A program made the translations under genes and the position numbers. This document shows positions 1 through 10,253 of a stretch of DNA of 64,000 nucleotides, in pieces. The notes beneath the pieces were generated by a model. It was not told where the DNA came from and searched no databases. It worked only from the letters and a program-made list of their open reading frames with translations. This DNA is from Hyphodiscus hymeniophilus (lineage: Eukaryota > Ascomycota > Leotiomycetes > Helotiales > Hyphodiscaceae). Numbering within the stretch: position 1 is the stretch's first letter; every line of letters begins with the position of its first letter. The stretch spans positions 620,001 through 684,000 of the forward strand of contig VNKQ01000002.1 in the NCBI GenBank assembly GCA_016508695.1, written 5' to 3'.

Positions 1-1
1 T

Positions 2-1138
2 GTGTTCGAAGAAGCACCTGAAAATACACGAAAAGTCATATTCTCAACAAACATAGCAGAAGCATCTGTTACAATTGACGGCATCGTCTATGTTGTCGAT
101 TCGGGGTTCGTAAAACTACGCGCCTTCAATCCTCTTACTGGAATCGAGACGTTGACAGCCACACCCGTGTCAAAAGCATCAGCAACACAACGAGCTGGTC
201 GAGCCGGACGGACTAAGCCAGGGAAATGTTATCGACTTTATACCGAAGCCAGCTTCCAATCCTTGGAAGAAACCACAGTTCCTGAAATTCAGCGATCAAA
301 TCTCGCACCCGTCATTCTCCAACTTAAAGCTCTCGGAATCGACAACATCGTACGATTCGATTTCCTAACCTCTCCACCTGCCGAGCTGATAATTCGCGCT
401 CTTGAGCTCCTCTATTCTCTTGGTGCCCTCGACGACTATGCAAAGCTCACCAAACCTCTCGGGACCCGTATGGCAGAACTGGCGGTAGAGCCCATGATGG
501 CAAAGACCCTGCTTTCAGCACCCTCCTTCAATTGCCTCAGCGAAATCTTGACCATCGCAGCAATGACCAGTCTAGGAGGCAATATCTGGGTCCAACCAGA
601 CGGCGAGAAGAAAAGCATGGAGAGCCCACGTCGGAAATTTGCTGTTGAGGAAGGCGACCAACTTACGCTTCTCAATGTCTACCAAGCTTTCATCACAAAG
701 GGCAAGAAAGAAGGCCGGTTCTGCCATGACAATTACATCAACTTCAAAGCTATGACGCGCGCTGTCAGCATCAGAGCTCAATTAAAACGCTATCTCGAGC
801 GTTTCGGGATGAAAGTTGAGGAGACTCTTTCGTCAAATGCGAATAAACAGCCATTGGCTGTTGGTGGTCCAGATAAGGCGGAACAGATTCGACGTTGTTT
901 GACTGCGGGCTTCTTTGCACATGCTGCGAAGATGCAGCCTGATGGGACCTTCAGAAACGTGGCGGGTGGGACTATATTGCACGCTCATCCGAGCTCGTTG
1001 ATGTTTAATCGGAAGGCGGATTGGGTCATCTTCCACGAGGTGATGGAGACGGGTAACAAGACGTTCATTCGGGACGTCACAAAGATTGAGAAGGGATGGT
1101 TAGTTGAGTATGCTGCTGGGTACTATAAGATACAATGA
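2..1138 (+). CDS. DEAH-box RNA helicase, DHX35-like (C-terminal part, 5' end outside window)
   Basis: The frame is open at the left edge and ends at TGA 1136-1138, so 378 residues of the C-terminal half are present. Visible in order are helicase motif V (STNIAEASVTIDG, about residues 15-27), motif VI (QRAGRAGR, about 64-71), a winged-helix/HA2 region (about 130-250, including KFAVEEGDQLTLLNVYQAF), and the C-terminal OB-fold region ending in FIRDVTKIEKGWLVEYAAGYY. The run RSNLAPVILQLKALGID and the HPSSLMF segment fit the DHX35 branch of DEAH ATPases best, a family linked to the spliceosome; I infer that from remembered family patterns. The ATP-binding motifs I-III must lie upstream. The first GTG is an internal Val codon, not a start. 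It converges on the carboxylesterase gene. Confidence 0.9.
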   Translation: MFEEAPENTRKVIFSTNIAEASVTIDGIVYVVDSGFVKLRAFNPLTGIETLTATPVSKASATQRAGRAGRTKPGKCYRLYTEASFQSLEETTVPEIQRSNLAPVILQLKALGIDNIVRFDFLTSPPAELIIRALELLYSLGALDDYAKLTKPLGTRMAELAVEPMMAKTLLSAPSFNCLSEILTIAAMTSLGGNIWVQPDGEKKSMESPRRKFAVEEGDQLTLLNVYQAFITKGKKEGRFCHDNYINFKAMTRAVSIRAQLKRYLERFGMKVEETLSSNANKQPLAVGGPDKAEQIRRCLTAGFFAHAAKMQPDGTFRNVAGGTILHAHPSSLMFNRKADWVIFHEVMETGNKTFIRDVTKIEKGWLVEYAAGYYKIQ

Positions 1139-1491
1139 TAATACAGCCAATTAGACGTAATCTCGTCAAGTGTTTTAAAGAATCGAGACTGTTTAAAAGA
1201 GATTTTGATAACTGTTGGAACAAGGATCTTTCTTGTGGAGCAGTTGCCTGAGCCCGTCAAATATCAATTCCCCTCCACTGCGCTATGCAAACCAGAGTAC
1301 TTGTACATAATAACTGTCAACCCGCGGCTGTTCTCTCCCTCTCTTCTCCGCAACCGAACATAGGAAGAGGTGGTGGCCCAAATAGAACGCTGCTCCAGAT
1401 ATGAAAGGAGGAGAATAAAAGATACGAGATTCATGAATAGTGTCATATTAACATTGTACAACCATATACGCCAGCAGCTCCCCATCTTAAA
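1139..1491. other. Convergent 3' intergenic region
   Basis: This separates the 3' ends of the helicase gene and the minus-strand carboxylesterase gene. It must hold both terminators and poly(A) sites. No conserved coding signal is seen. Confidence 0.6.
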
Positions 1492-3380
1492 TCAAACCTC
1501 AAATAAATCCGTCCGATCCCACCAATATGCACAATCCTTCCACGCAGAATTATCATCTGCAACCTGGACCGCAACACCGACGTTCTTACCACCCTGAATC
1601 TCATCATTGCCCTCCCCAAACACAAGTTTCTTCCCGCTGCCTCTCGCAGGCTCGTAAAGCGGCCAATCCGGTCGATTGGGAAAGCGACCTTTGATTTTGT
1701 TTGGGTCTCCAGTTGTGATGAAACTCGTCCAATACGCATGCATGGACCCAGCCACTTCATTGATCGTATCCGATACTTCCCTGGTATCCCGATCGTAGGT
1801 AGAGAACGGGTTCTGCGCCCCGTGATCTGCTCCTTTGAGAGTACTGTCCACAGCAAATTGGTACATGTATACTGGAACGTCTTTGGAAGCGAAATGACCA
1901 GTCATCCGCACGGGACATATATATGCGAAGTGTCCATACGCTTGTTCCGTCCTCTTGAATTGGGCACCGAATCCTTCTCGAGTTTCCTCGTAGGGTGAAG
2001 ACCCGTATTCTAGCGGATCGGGGTAAAGCTCATTCAGCATCGTGAAATCTTCATCTTCGAGACTGGGTAACAGGGTGCGGAAAAAATCCGTGAAATTCTC
2101 CGATGTATCAATACTCGTAGGCGTAAATGCAGCGCCTTCATTCGTGTTGAAGCCAGTGAGGATGGGTACCTTATGAAATTTCCCGTCTCGGAAAGCGGAT
2201 ATGGGTGGTTGTTCAATGAAGCCTCCTTGGCCGTCGATCACGGGTTGGAATGGCCACCGAACGGAAGGGTTGTAGGTGTTGAAGACTGATTCAGAGGCGG
2301 ACTGGATGTCGTTGGAGGGTAAGTAGCGCAGGGCGTGCATTAGGCGTGAGTCGTCCTTATCTTGGCAGTCGAGCTCGGTGATGAATTCCTGGAATTGCTG
2401 CTCATGAAGAGGGTTAGAGGCCGTATAGACTACCCGGGCTGTTGGACCACCGGATTCGATTATTAATTTGTGAAATGGGGCACGCTTGGTGGGGTTGTGC
2501 ATAAGATGGTGTCCTAGCTGTGATGTTGTGAGTTGGGATTCGAAAACGAGGTATCGAGACATCAATGGGCTTCCAGGATGTGCTGAGACGTCGAGTGAAT
2601 TAAGAACAGAATACGGAACTGTTACGCCGCGTGACAATTGCTGAGGGAAGAAACAAAACTCCAACGTACAGAATGTGCTCCAGCACTGCTTCCCATGAGG
2701 GTCACATCATCCGGATCCCCTCCAAATTCAGCAATATTGTCTTGCACCCATTCCAGTAGAAGAGCCTGATCCTTCAATCCAGCATTGCACAAGCCAACTT
2801 TCGCAGTCAAGCTGGAAGGCAGAAATCCCAGAGCCCCAACACGATAATTGAAACTCACCCCAATGAACGGCTCTGTTGACCACGCCACCATGTTATCTAC
2901 CGATCTGGTCCGGTCAAACCCAAAGTTGAAAGAGCCACCATAGACATGTACCAGAACAGGCAGCTTCTTCTCGGTTGGCCTCTCTTTCGGTCTCCAAACA
3001 TTAAGATATAGACAATTCTCACTCATCTGACCCGGAAGCCCGGCTGGACATCGATCCCCATACTCGATTGCATCAAATTTCTGCGTCGAAGCACCGATGG
3101 GAAGGGGTGCCCTAAATCTCCTTTCACCAGCTGTAGATTGTCCATACGGGATTCCCAGAAATTGTTCCAGTGCTTGGGGAAAGCTCTTTTTGATTTCGTT
3201 CCCCACATATGTTCCCTGACGAAGCTGGACTTCAGGTCTCGGCCCGTGGCCGATCAACGAAGGTAGGATCCTTTCTCCAGAAGAGGTGCGGAGAAGCCAT
3301 ACTCCAAGGAAGGCTATGGCGAGTACAGAGACGACGACTGCGCGTCCTAGACGTTTGGTCAAGGATGTCATCGTCGACAC
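1492..3380 (-). CDS. Type-B carboxylesterase/lipase, N-terminally membrane-anchored
   Basis: Two exons, 3380-2670 and 2517-1492, join in phase 0 through an intron 2669-2518 (GTACGT donor, TCACAG acceptor), giving 578 residues. Residues about 13-30 form a hydrophobic stretch after a basic N-terminus, so it is a signal anchor or signal peptide. The alpha/beta-hydrolase core is clear: an oxyanion region (VHVYGGSFNFG), the nucleophile elbow GSSAGA with Ser232, an acid Glu364 in GFNTNEGAAF, and His469 in GADHGAQNPF. The elbow has Ser where most family members have Glu (GESAG), which is unusual. The splice falls directly after the elbow and restores the familiar S-x-GHHLMHNP continuation. It probably hydrolyses carboxylic esters in the secretory pathway or outside the cell; the substrate cannot be told from sequence. 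Confidence 0.9.
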
Positions 3381-3966
3381 ACTCGTGACCTAGACCTTTC
3401 AGGGGTAAATTGTGACCGTCAGCTGGTTCGCGAGTTGCCCAAAGCCTCGGAGGGTGTCGTTTCTCGGATCAATGATCCACTGTAGCATAGTAGGAGCGTC
3501 GTTTGATATCTAGATCCCGAGTGGAAGTCATGCGGTTCAGAGACTCTAGTAATTTGATATTCGGGATCGAGGCCGAAAAAGCTCGATGAAACAGGTCACG
3601 TGCACGTTTTCCTTGAACCAGAACATCTCTACAATCACTGCACTTGATATAATTATCATTTGACGCCAAATCTTTGGTGTAGGAGCATTCGCTTGGTCGC
3701 TAACTTTGTTTTTCCTTACGATGCCCGCACGTCAATGGTTGAATTGTGATGTAGCTTTGCTGCGCGGTCTCAATTCCTTGTCAAGTTTATAGGATGTCTT
3801 TGTTCCATTTGAAAAACTACAGCAGTCCCGAATCATGAAATTGATACAGGGTGTTCAGACCCAGAAACGCCTAACGCATGCGCTTCCACCAGATAACGAG
3901 AGAAGGGGTAAATAACAGTGTACGAAACTAATACAACTAGCACTTCACCTTAACAGAAGCTGGGGG
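3381..3966. other. Intergenic region upstream of the carboxylesterase
   Basis: This is the promoter side of the carboxylesterase and the 3' side of the next minus-strand gene. Only short open frames without homology signal are present. Confidence 0.5.
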
Positions 3967-6189
3967 TTATGCCTTCAATCCCATTTGACCCCCAGGTCCA
4001 TAACCAGCACTCATACCCTTGTCTCCTTCGGCCAACTTCTTTGCTTTCTGTTTCTCGGCCCATTCACGACTGGCTTGTCGTCCTCTCTCCGCAGCCTCCT
4101 CCCTTGAACGCTTGGCAGCAGCCTCACGCTCTTTTTTCTCCCTCTCGATATCTTCAGCAAACTTTTGGTCTCGGTTGTAAATCTCCTTCGCTCTCTGGCG
4201 TTGGATTTGTACCTCTGTAGCAGAAACAGTGCGCTGCATAGCGAGACCGCTCATTGATGGTCCATGAAACTTGGTAGATGGCTTGCGCTCCAGAGGAATG
4301 GGTTTCATATTAGGGCCTGGTGCACGTGGAGCAGATGTATTTGCCATCTTGTTGGCAAACGCAGGAAGAAAAGGTCGGTGAGCATTGACGTCCATCGAGG
4401 TTCTCTTGGAAACAGTCAAGCTGCCATCAGTGATGCCCTCAAGACCAATCCTACTCTGACGTGCGCGGCTAGCGGCAGTGTCTCGAACGCTTGAAGTAAC
4501 GTTCTGTCGAATCGGCTTGGCTTTGAATTCTCGTCTCTTACGCTCTTCTTCCTCTTCTGCCTTCACTTTCGCTTCATGCGCCTCTCTCTTCCTTCGAGAT
4601 AAAGCCTCACCAGGCAATTCGAAGTTTGGCTTAGTGAGCGGCTTTGTCGATTTGACACTGGGCCCAGGGAATGCCCGCGCAGTGTGGGGACTGTTTCCAC
4701 TAGACTCACGCTGGGCCTTACGCTGTTCGCGCTGCTCTTTCAACTTCCGGGCTACAGCCTCACCAGGCAGCTCAAAGTTCGTAGGGCGGGTGACTGGTTT
4801 CGTGGATCTAGTCGGATCTTTAGGAGGAAGGAGAGAAGCTGGGCGGGGGAATGGGTTTGTTGACCTAACTAGATCTTTGGAAGAGACTTGACTGATGGGG
4901 CTTTGATCGCTCTTATGAACTTCGCGAGGCGTGGTGTCCAAACAGGTGTGCATCTTTCGACGGTCAAGATCTTTCAGGTTGCTAGACTCTAAGGGCTTGA
5001 AAGTCATCGAGGTGGCCTTCTTGATGACAGACGCACGCTTGGGGGCGGATTTGACCCGCATAGATTGGAAACCAGGTTTGACCGGTTGTTCCTTCTTCTG
5101 TCGTTTCTTCTCCGGCGAGACCATTATTTCAGCCATCGCTGCCTCATGTAGAGCTTCTTCAACTTCTTCCATCTGATCAAGAGCTTCAACAGAATCCTCA
5201 ATTCGAGGCTTGGCAGGCGACCTAGTACTGATGTGCTCCACGAAAGAGTCATGGCCGTCCTCGTCAGCTTGGATTGTGCCGTCCTGACCTCTTAAGTCTG
5301 ATGAAGGATTAGGGCTGGATGGATATAACATCGCAGCTTCTTTTGATGGAAGCGAATCTCTGAGTTCAGTGAAAGGCTTGGCTGGCGATCGGGACGTGAT
5401 TTGCCCTACGAAGGAATCCTGATCTCCATCCTGATCATTAACTTGCTCTAAATCGTCTAGACCGGATTGCTCCACCCCATGGTTGGTGTCTTCGACCGGA
5501 TCAGCGACTTGCTTCGAGGTATTAGGAAGTGTTTGTTGGTCCCTGAAGTTTTCCTTCAACTCTTTCGGTTCTGCCGCCAAAGTAACTTCTGTGACCCGAA
5601 TATCTGCGTCATTTTGATTCTCCTGGTTAGGTGCTTCCCTCACAGCTGCGTCCGCTAAGAATAAATAATTATTAGCCGCCCGTCTTGATTTAATGTTCCG
5701 ACCAGATATCGAGGCATTGAGACTTCTTGATGGTCCAGTACCCGCAATGAGAGACATGAGGTAGCCTGCATCTCTAGGTCGTCCAACATGTGAACTGCCC
5801 TCTAGCTCCGATTTCATAAACATCTCTGGGGAGTTATGACTTAACGCATCTGCTAGTAAATACGGACCTTCTTGAGCCTTTGCTTGCCGACGGGTAATAC
5901 GTGCGACTGGCGGTTGTATGTGTGGTGATACGGAATCCTCGAACTCTGGCTGAATGCTTTCCTTGACGATCTGCTTGTTCTTGGCTTTTCTGATCTTCTT
6001 CGGCATTCCAATGGCGTCTCTATACGCAGCCTTTAAGTTCTTCAATTCGAGATCCACCATGTTTTCTTTAACAGACATTGCGTTGCCTTCGAGAGGTTGG
6101 AGCTGTGAGCCGGTGCAGGATTCTCCGAGGGTTTGAGCTGTATCGTCTTCGCTGATTTCGACTTTCTTCGATCGGGTCGTTCGAGCCAT
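3967..6189 (-). CDS. Disordered coiled-coil protein with repeated FELPGEA motifs (function unknown)
   Basis: This is a single long frame. I place the start at ATG 6189, giving about 740 residues (MARTTRSKK...). The frame runs back to 6243, but the extra 18 residues are hydrophobic and look like leader sequence read through. The protein is mostly low-complexity and charged. Two internal repeat types are visible. DSFVxxISTRSPAKP-like blocks occur at about residues 258-272 and 314-328, each with an SP site that a cyclin-dependent kinase could use. FELPGEA(V/L)(A/S)R blocks, each followed by a basic helix, occur at about 472 and 523. Residues about 659-719 form a strongly charged coiled coil. The FELPGE-plus-basic-helix pattern is loosely reminiscent of TPX2-type microtubule-binding repeats, but that is only a resemblance. 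It lies next to dad2 and sgo1. Confidence 0.75.
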   Translation of the reverse strand: MARTTRSKKVEISEDDTAQTLGESCTGSQLQPLEGNAMSVKENMVDLELKNLKAAYRDAIGMPKKIRKAKNKQIVKESIQPEFEDSVSPHIQPPVARITRRQAKAQEGPYLLADALSHNSPEMFMKSELEGSSHVGRPRDAGYLMSLIAGTGPSRSLNASISGRNIKSRRAANNYLFLADAAVREAPNQENQNDADIRVTEVTLAAEPKELKENFRDQQTLPNTSKQVADPVEDTNHGVEQSGLDDLEQVNDQDGDQDSFVGQITSRSPAKPFTELRDSLPSKEAAMLYPSSPNPSSDLRGQDGTIQADEDGHDSFVEHISTRSPAKPRIEDSVEALDQMEEVEEALHEAAMAEIMVSPEKKRQKKEQPVKPGFQSMRVKSAPKRASVIKKATSMTFKPLESSNLKDLDRRKMHTCLDTTPREVHKSDQSPISQVSSKDLVRSTNPFPRPASLLPPKDPTRSTKPVTRPTNFELPGEAVARKLKEQREQRKAQRESSGNSPHTARAFPGPSVKSTKPLTKPNFELPGEALSRRKREAHEAKVKAEEEEERKRREFKAKPIRQNVTSSVRDTAASRARQSRIGLEGITDGSLTVSKRTSMDVNAHRPFLPAFANKMANTSAPRAPGPNMKPIPLERKPSTKFHGPSMSGLAMQRTVSATEVQIQRQRAKEIYNRDQKFAEDIEREKKEREAAAKRSREEAAERGRQASREWAEKQKAKKLAEGDKGMSAGYGPGGQMGLKA

Positions 6190-6828
6190 AATCGATGCCC
6201 CTGCGCGCAAATTGGTAACAGCTAGGATAAAGAAGAGGACCAATCAATATGCACAGCTTATGAATGCTGAAGTCGATTGTGATATTGACGAGATGTCAAA
6301 GCTCTTATCGATTGTATGCGAGGATGTCCATGCAAAACGGGTGAGTTCGAGGAAGGATCCTCAAATGTTTACGAGGTATTGTAAGGTCGTCGGGGGCAAC
6401 CGCGATGCAGGGGACCGTGGCTTTTTCGCGACCGCGTCGATAGCCTCAGAACACAGCAATTGCTCAAACGCATTGAATGATTCTGAGCTCAATCGCTCAC
6501 CCACAGGAATGATCGAATTGCTATGAGCACCACCGCCTAAAATTCCGTTACAGTCGCTTCTGCTTCATCACTTAAAACTCTTGAGAGGAATTGGCTGCCT
6601 TGCGACGAGACTTTAGTGTAGGAGCATCCAGATATACAACGGGAAACAATCCACTCCTTCTCACACCCCACACGCATCTTGATACTGCTCAAAATAAAGT
6701 CATGAATATCCACCGGATCCGATCCCACCAAAATGACTCTTCACGGGGTATCATAGCGCAAACAGACGCCATCCCAATGCTCCTGCCAATTCATCAATCA
6801 TTCATACATAGTATCCACAGGCTCAATT
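6190..6828. other. Intergenic region between the LPGE-protein gene and dad2
   Basis: This is promoter of the minus-strand LPGE gene plus the 3' flank of dad2. A 104-residue plus-strand open frame at 6212-6526 shows no family features and I do not call it. Confidence 0.5.
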
Positions 6829-7387
6829 TTATGGCTCTCCATTGCCTCCCCCACTAGAAGCTTGCTGCGCAAGGATTGGCGCATGTTCAGTTGGTATTCT
6901 CACAAGCGTTTGTGGCAGAGAAAGTTCGGATTCGGACTTCTTCCGCTGGTCTTCTTCTCCTTCCCCTTCCCCCTCATCGGTTCCTTTGGGCTTGGGAATT
7001 TTCACTGTCATGGTATTAGTCAGGGCTCTCTGCTTCTTTAGTTGAAGACATACTTGATGCCATACTAATAGCTCGAAGGACATTATGCCAATTCCCTAGG
7101 ACCGTCGCAACAGCTGGAAACGATCAGTCTACTGCATCTTGCCGAAACAGAAGTCTCAAGATCTGCCTACCTTCTGTGCCATCTGAAAGTGTGGCAAGTT
7201 TCTCCTCCAGCATCTCCATCTGGCCCGCAAGCCCAGCGCTGAGATCCCTCAGCTGCTTCAGATTCTCTAACTCGGCTTTCTTCTCATTGATGCGGGCAAG
7301 TAATATCGGCGATTGTCCAGATGAAGCGGCCAAACTGCCAGATGTTGAGGCTTGTCGTAAATGTGAGGGGAGAGGCTTGTAAGACAT
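6829..7387 (-). CDS. dad2: DASH/DAM1 complex subunit Dad2
   Basis: Three exons (7387-7171, 7113-7054, 7004-6829) are joined through introns of 57 and 49 nt (GTAGGC...TCCAG and GTATGT...GACAG, the second with a CTGACTAAT branch region). They give 150 residues with phases in agreement. The product begins MSYKPLPSHLRQ and carries the family hallmark INEKKAELENLKQLRDLSAGLAGQ as a helix at about residues 32-55. It continues through LATLSDGTEAVATVLGNWHNVLRAI, with the first junction inside this block, and ends in an acidic tail with LPQTLVRIPTEHAP. Dad2 is a small coiled-coil subunit of the fungal DASH ring that couples kinetochores to spindle microtubules. The gene is divergent from sgo1, with start codons 285 bp apart. 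Confidence 0.95.
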
Positions 7388-7672
7388 GTTGAGCAGCGCA
7401 CTAAGAAGGCAGAAGACGTAGACAAAACCTTGTTTGATGTGTTAGAGATGCGCCGATATCGTGAAGGCTATGTTAGTGATGCTGAGCATAAATAAAGGGT
7501 TTCGTGATTGGAGATAGCCTTAGCGTCGCATGCACCCATGCTCCGGATTTGGAGCCTATCCGTATTGAGAGTCGGAGTAAACAAAACAACATCGACAAAT
7601 TTACTTGTCAAGTTGTCTTCGAGCACCTATATACCAAAAACCACGGAATCCTCCGCCGCAGACGCAGTGCAA
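7388..7672. promoter_or_regulatory. Shared divergent promoter of dad2 and sgo1
   Basis: 285 bp separate the two start codons, so both genes must use this stretch for initiation. No MluI cell-cycle box (ACGCGT) is present. A TATA-like TATATA occurs near 7628, close to the sgo1 start. Confidence 0.6.
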
Positions 7673-9925
7673 ATGGCGCGACTGAACGAGCCTACATCTG
7701 CGCCCACTGAAAGCATAGAATCCCGTAAGTCTTACTCCCCACCTGCTTCTTTGATATAGAGTTGACTCTTGGATAGTCAAACGGAAGTTTATGCGACAGA
7801 ACCGTGACATTGCCAGAGCCAATTCCACACAATCACTACGAATTCGAAATCTCGAGAACGAGACCTCCAGACTGCTCGCTGAGAACCTAGGCCTCCGAGA
7901 ACAGATCCTACAACTACAAAACGAATTAGAGAACGGAAAGGCGCAGAGGATAGCAGACCATACTTGTGCCATTAAGTCGCAGCTCGAGGCAAAATTGCTC
8001 GAAATCGGTACATTGATTACAGGGCTTGGAGATGGCCCTGTAGCCAAGAAAAGCTCGCGGCGAGAAGGCAAAATTACTAGCCCAACGAAAAGTCCCGGTC
8101 AACGAAATTGGAAGAATATGTGCACATTGAGCGAAGCTGTTGAGGGTCAAGAGGGACGACTACCACCCATTCTGGAGAATAAAAGCTATCCTCGGAGGAC
8201 ACTGGAGTCAGTCAACCTTCTTTGCTTATTCATTGAGGCTCACGTCTAACACTCTGCAGGCTTCAAGAACTTGCGGAAATGGTTACGGAAAATGCTTTGG
8301 ACACTACAGACTCTCCAGAGATCGGGCCTCCGCCTGTTTCGCAGTTCGTAGACGAGGATCCTGTCAAGATTGATTTACCTACTCGGCCAAAAAGGCATGA
8401 GCCTGAAGAGCTCTCTTCATTAGATCCGACCCTGTCTGTTAGTATTGAGCAGAGGAGGAAACGCAGAGATAGTTCGGTCAGCTCGGATTCGAGGCGGTCA
8501 AGTAATGTTGACCCAGGCACGAAGGAAACCGCGACATCCCTCAAGACTGGAGCAAAGCGGAAGCTCAGTGTTCGGGATGATGAAGAGCAAACTTCGGTGG
8601 CGAAGCCAGCCGTGGACAACCTCGATGAATTCAACTTTACACGCGTTACCGGTGAGGGTAGATCTAAATCTATGCCGCAAGCTGAGCGATCTGGCAGTAA
8701 GGTTGCCAGAGAACTTGCTATTGCAAGAGGAGTCCCCAAGGAGAAGGCATCTGCTTCAGCAGCGCCTTCAAGCAGGAAGGTCTTGGCCCCAAAGAGCGTC
8801 AATAATTCACCCAGGAAAAATTCACGGCCTCTAACTTACGACGAGTCCAAAGTAATGAAGGGAGACGCTGCCAAGGGAGGCCATGTGAAAGATCACCAGC
8901 GCGATAATAGACACGATCCAGTCTCAATCAAGCCAATCACAGCAGATCTTCACCTTCAGACTATCGAGGTTCAACCCGAACCCGAGACCCCTGTGGGGTT
9001 GGACCTGTTCTCACCAACATCCTCGCAACAGTCAACAGCTCGGAACGAAACTCGTGATACACCGCCGCCTCCTGATATTGGTGTTGATGGCCAGCGACCA
9101 AGCAGACGAGCTCGCCCAGCAGTTAGCTATGCAGAGCCCAGCCTCCGAGATAAAATGAGAAGACCAACGAAGGAGCTGGTTGACGCGGTCGTACCGGGCA
9201 CTGTCCCACTTCGAGCTAGCACCATAAAGTCAGAGGGCCACGATTCTGGATCCTCTGTCAAAATCAAGTCGGAGCACGAAGCCAATGATGAATGGAAACG
9301 AATGCCAGTTGCATCTTCTGCAACGGTTGAGAACAGTCCTCTGAGTGGGAAGGTTGCTGGGCCTGAATCGTTGTCCAGCAGTATTACCACGCACAGAAAA
9401 CGGCGTGAATCACTTCTAGCGGAGAACGACATTCCTCGAACAGGATCTGTGAGTGCCATAGCAGCTATTCTCGCAGGGAACAGACGAGTCAGATCGGATG
9501 GACAGGAGAGGTCGCTTGAGCAAGAAAACATACCATCAAAATCTTCCACGACTCATGACATTTATGATTTCAAAGGGTCTTCACCAGCACCTGCAGAAGA
9601 AGATGTCGGGGAACTTGCTAAAGAAGAGAAGCAAGTCCCGAGATATTCAAGACGACGCTCTTCAATGGCGCGTGATATGCCCCCGGTTTATGACAGCGAA
9701 AGCTCCGACCCAGAAGGATCCAAGAAGCCGGATCTTTCCAAGTCGCGCCGAAGACAATCAACCCTCGGGTTGCGAGCATCCTCCGCAGGCGCCACCCTAT
9801 CAAAAGAGAAAGAGGCAGAGAAGATATTGAAGAGGGCAAGCAGTACCATTGACACATCAAATTCGGGATCTATTGTGGTGGGGAGTGATAGAGTTTCAGC
9901 AAGAAGGAGAAGTATGATGTTATGA
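7673..9925 (+). CDS. sgo1: Shugoshin (protector of centromeric cohesion)
   Basis: Three exons (7673-7724, 7777-8206, 8260-9925) are joined through introns of 52 and 53 nt (C|GTAAGT...GATAG and GA|GTCAGT...TGCAG) and give 715 residues. The first junction creates the diagnostic start ESLKRKFMRQNRDIARANS, followed by a coiled coil to about residue 70 (LRIRNLENETSRLLAENLGL). This is the shugoshin N-terminal homodimer/PP2A-binding region. The basic C-terminal shugoshin motif SRRARPAVSYAEPSLRDKM lies at about residues 442-460. The rest is Ser/Lys/Arg-rich and looks disordered. Shugoshin recruits PP2A to protect centromeric cohesin and helps sense spindle tension. The tail beyond the motif (about 250 residues) is long and has no recognised domain. 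The start is fixed by the short first exon. Confidence 0.95.
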
Positions 9926-10253
9926 ATGACATGACTTATGTTTAGATCGGAGTTCTAGTTTCAGGGCTTGGATGGATTGACGGGTTTGGAATGCGTTGAG
10001 CAGAAGTCTTTTTAATATCTTTTTCGTTTACAATGCTATGATACCAACAGAGCATTCGACTACCTCAAAAGCGGCTACAGTGAGCCCCAATCAGAGTGCT
10101 CATTCATGACAAGGTCTCGGATATAACCTAATCCTTCCTCTTAATATGGTCCCGTGCCGAGTTTGCGGCCTGTATCAACATTGATACCAGATAGCCCACC
10201 CTTGTATCAAACTACCCCAATGACTCTCGACTTGTTTCTCCAGCACCTTCCTA
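9926..10253. other. Convergent 3' intergenic region (sgo1 / vps29)
   Basis: This holds the 3' ends of sgo1 and of the minus-strand vps29. No coding signal is seen. Confidence 0.6.

Noticed and set aside
6212..6526. 104-codon plus-strand frame upstream of the LPGE gene
   Set aside because: It lies in the promoter of a divergent gene and shows no conserved feature.
7601..8071. 156-codon minus-strand frame over the sgo1 5' region
   Set aside because: It is antisense to the shugoshin coiled-coil exon and has no family features; a reading shadow.
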